From: Archilochus colubris
Lineage: Eukaryota; Chordata; Aves; Apodiformes; Trochilidae
Direction of reading: 5' to 3'
Length of the DNA: 64,000 nucleotides
Assembly: GCA_023079485.1 (NCBI GenBank)
Contig: CM041090.1
Location: 9,918,519 to 9,982,518 of the forward strand
Shown: positions 35,117-64,000 of the stretch, in pieces
Numbering within the stretch: position 1 is the first letter of the stretch
Layout: each line of letters begins with the position of its first letter
The notes under the pieces: model-generated
What the model was told of the DNA's origin: nothing
The model's input: only the letters and a program-made list of their open reading frames with translations
Database searches by the model: none
Position numbers and translations under genes: made by a program

Positions 35117-37837
35117 TTTATTTATAGAAGTCTGTACAATTGTGATGAACTATGCTAGGACACCAATGAAACAAAGCAAACAAATCTCTCCCTCTCTAAT
35201 GAGTGGGAGGTGTAGACACTCACCTTTACATGCACTTAAAAGAAAAAAGATTACAGCTTTCATACACAGTTCTGTAACTATTCAAGAATACTTTCTTGAT
35301 GTATTATTCTCAATATAAGAGGTTTGCATGATAGTTTACTGACTTTTGCCTCTCTTAAAAAAAAAAACAAAAAACAAAAAACCAAACAGTATTTCAGCAG
35401 AATCCAGAGACTTTGAGAGGGTAAGTGGCAGTTTCATAGCTGCAGATAACTAGGACATAATTCACCATTTGAGATCTGCATTCTAAACTCACTGTATCTC
35501 CTCTGTTTGGGGTAATCTCCTCTAAAAGTTACTTGCAACACTGCATGGGTCTCCTCAACATTCCAGCTGTAGTACAGACTAGTCCTGTGTTACCAAATGT
35601 GGAAAATACCTAAAACCAATACATCAAGGACAAGCATATTAAAAATATTGAATTTATGTTAACTTTACCTTGAGAGACCACTTGTCACTGCACCTCAGAG
35701 CTCTGAGGCATTTCTGTGGAAAAACCAGTTCCTGAATTGCTTGATTTTGCAATTATTTCTGCAAAGCATTGGAGAGTGATTATTTGGAAAACCAGCTATT
35801 GCAAAACAAGTTTAGGTTTTTTAATTACAAATCTCTAACACATTGAAGCTGTTGAATGTAATAAAATTGTATCAAATGCATATCTACACAGTGAATCAAT
35901 GAATCACAATGTCTCCTCTGAAGTGTTCATGGCAGATTCCATAAATCCACTCTTTAAAAATTAAAAGTACGTATATGTGAGAGCCCACTACAACTCCAGA
36001 GAAGCTGCTAAAATAGGCCATCAAATAAAGCAGTCTATGATTACATATTTACAGAATAACCCACGTGTCCTGGAACTATGGACTATTCAGTAAATAAGTA
36101 TTGAAGGATTCCTAGTTATTTGTTTACATGGAAGATATGAGCTGCATCATAGGTTGATTTTTTTACACAGTTCATAGTATCAATCTGCACACAATTACAT
36201 GATGTTTCTTTAAAGCTACTGTTAAAAAAGGGAGAGAAAGTTAAATAAGAACTAGATTAAAATTTCATTAAGAATCCAACAAGAAATATCAAACACAGGT
36301 TTAAACGTAACCGGTGCATGATTTCAGAAAAACAATAATGCTCTGACACAAGAAGAGCATCAGCATTTTCCCTCTTCAGGGTCCCCCAGAAACATTCCTA
36401 TCCAGTTCAGTGCTGAAGTTATTACACACCTACAGGCCTGAGTAGGAACAAACACGTGCTTGCACGCTTACCTGAACGAGGGCCTCTAACTTTTTAGACT
36501 TCTAATTCTCTTTTAATTTAGTTCTTAGCTCCATATATTCAGTTGTATCTTGTTTGGAAAAGTTCTTTGTTAAATTTCATTTATATTTACACTTTGATTT
36601 TTTTATTTATTTTTTTTTTTTTTACACCTGAGTGATAATTTAGCTGTCATCTTGTATCCAGTCAAATATTCCATAAAGCCATAGAATTCTTGAGCTAGAG
36701 TTGCACTCCACTTGTACCAGTTTATATATGAAAAATGTGCATCAGCTACCTCTCAGACATTACCCACTGACCTTTCTACTATGTCCTTCTCCTTCCACAG
36801 AAAGTAATGATTTTTTTTTTTATTTTTTGTTTATAGAAGCTCATTTTTAATGGTTCACAAAGAAAGAAAAAAAAAGTGAGCTAAAGCCCAATGAAGACAC
36901 AATGACTTAACAAATATGTACTATTGGAAGCCTGAAGAAGAAAATAAAGCCCAACCAATGAGCACCCAAGGGCCATCCCAGAAAAAGCTTCTCCACTCAG
37001 TTACAGCTGGAGACTCCCGATGCACTACTGATGACAAGTCCCAGATTAAGAGCTGTGTACCCCTCTCTCATCAGTTAAATATAAGTAAAAAAATGGGAAC
37101 ATGAAGTTAAACAGCTATACCAGCCAAGCCGTTTTAGTAAGAAGAATCACATTTAATGAGTTTCTTTCTTGCAATTTCAGATGCTCAAGTACAGCTGGTA
37201 GAAATTCGAAACAGCCGTAAAGAACTGTGACAGACGGATACAAATAGTACTGCAGCTTAAAAATGATAAAAAACACCTGAAAAAAAGTCACACAACCCTC
37301 CCAAAAAAATTTACACTTTGAACCTAAGCCAGTTTTTGAAGATTCCCTTCTCCAAAGCCAGGAGGAAGGAGGAAGAAGAGGAGGAAGAAAGTGCAGATGA
37401 CCTTCCAGCCACAAAGGTCTTGAGCCAATGTTTATTCACCATGCCTGTGGCCGTATGAAAGGGGAGATCACCAAGTGCTGATTCTGCGACCACCAAGAGA
37501 TTCCTATGGAAATCCAGACCTCAGGCTAATACTGAACACTGAGTGGACCAATGGGCTGCATCAACAAAATTAAAAACAAAACTCAAACTAAAAGAAATGG
37601 GAGAAACCCCAAATAGCACAGATCCACATTTGTGACGGGAGCAGGAAGAAAGGGCAAGAAGGGAGGTCTATACAGTAAATAGTTGAATGGTTTATGTTAC
37701 AGATGACTGGCAGTTTTAAAGAGTCTTTTCCCAGCTCCATTGCTGCTCCAACCCAGAAGGGAGACTGAAAAGGGAAGAAGGAAAGGTAGGACATCATCAT
37801 GGAGCATGCAGGATCAGAAGCAGCAGAGTGGGAATGC
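35117..37837 (-). other. RTF1: RTF1 3' UTR and candidate poly(A) signals (3' limit uncertain)
   Basis: Sequence downstream of the RTF1 stop. On the minus strand AATAAA occurs at 37431-37436 (about 400 nt after the stop), near 36817, twice at 36602-36611 (inside an A-rich run), and at 35117-35122. The true cleavage site cannot be chosen from sequence alone. The interval has no recognised repeat except A/T runs, and its short open frames are not considered genes. Confidence 0.4.
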
Positions 37838-63726
<25,889 letters not shown>

Positions 63727-64000
63727 GATCACAGAATAATAGCACGTCAGGTTGGAAGGGACCTCAAGGATCACCTGGACCAACCCTTCTAATATTACAG
63801 CCCTGTCGAGCTGAGACTTAAAACTTTCCAAAGTGGGGGAATCCACAACAACCTGGGAGACCATTCCAATGCCTGACTGTCCTCAGAGTGAAAAATTTCC
63901 CTCGTGTCCAACCAGAACCTCCCCAGGAGCAACTAACTTGTGCCTACTACCCCTGTCTTATCCATGTGACACCTTGTAAACAGGGAGTCTCCATCTTCTT
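63727..64000 (-). mobile_element. CR1 LINE 3' part, minus orientation, cut by the window edge
   Basis: ATCACAGAATAATAGCACGT, CAGGTTGGAAGGGACCTCAA, GGATCACCTGGACCAACCC and CATTCCAATGCCTGACTGTC are the complement of a CR1 3' end. The copy is in the same direction as RTF1 and continues past base 64000. Confidence 0.9.

Overview
The window is vertebrate nuclear DNA, almost certainly from a bird. The evidence is a spliced gene with clear animal homology and small introns, plus many CR1 non-LTR retrotransposon copies ending in the avian-type tail of ATTCTATG repeats, and solitary LTR-like sequences. I see no bacterial operons, CRISPR arrays, tRNA or rRNA genes.

Right half (about 35.1-64.0 kb): one protein-coding gene on the minus strand, RTF1, encoding the Plus3-domain transcription elongation factor linked to the Paf1 complex. 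I could place 17 coding exons (numbered 2 to 18 on the assumption of one missing 5' exon) from 62507 down to the stop codon at 37838-37840. They join in a single open frame of 644 residues; with the known human length of 710, only about 66 N-terminal residues, the promoter and the 5' UTR should lie beyond base 64000. All introns are GT-AG except the one between exons 16 and 17, where the reading frame demands a GC donor. Introns contain a CR1 copy (43606-44387), a 74-base homopurine tract with four G-runs (57167-57240) and a partial CR1 at the window edge.

Left half (1 to about 35.1 kb): a gene-poor flank 3' of RTF1. I recognise no exon there, including none of ITPKA, the gene next to RTF1 in human. 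It holds CR1 copies of several ages: a badly decayed ORF2 fragment (6660-7100), two nearly identical young copies (11288-12284 and 22845-23468), and copies joined with both 3' tails pointing outward (3715-4105 and 19291-19653). It also has a 789-bp solo LTR with a perfect 5-bp target duplication (26455-27243), weaker LTR-like stretches, and three pairs of locally duplicated sequence that match no family I can name.

I did not find a convincing new biological system. The points most worth checking are the GC-AG intron of RTF1, the intronic homopurine/G-quadruplex tract, the outward-tailed CR1 composites, and the unexplained local repeat pairs.
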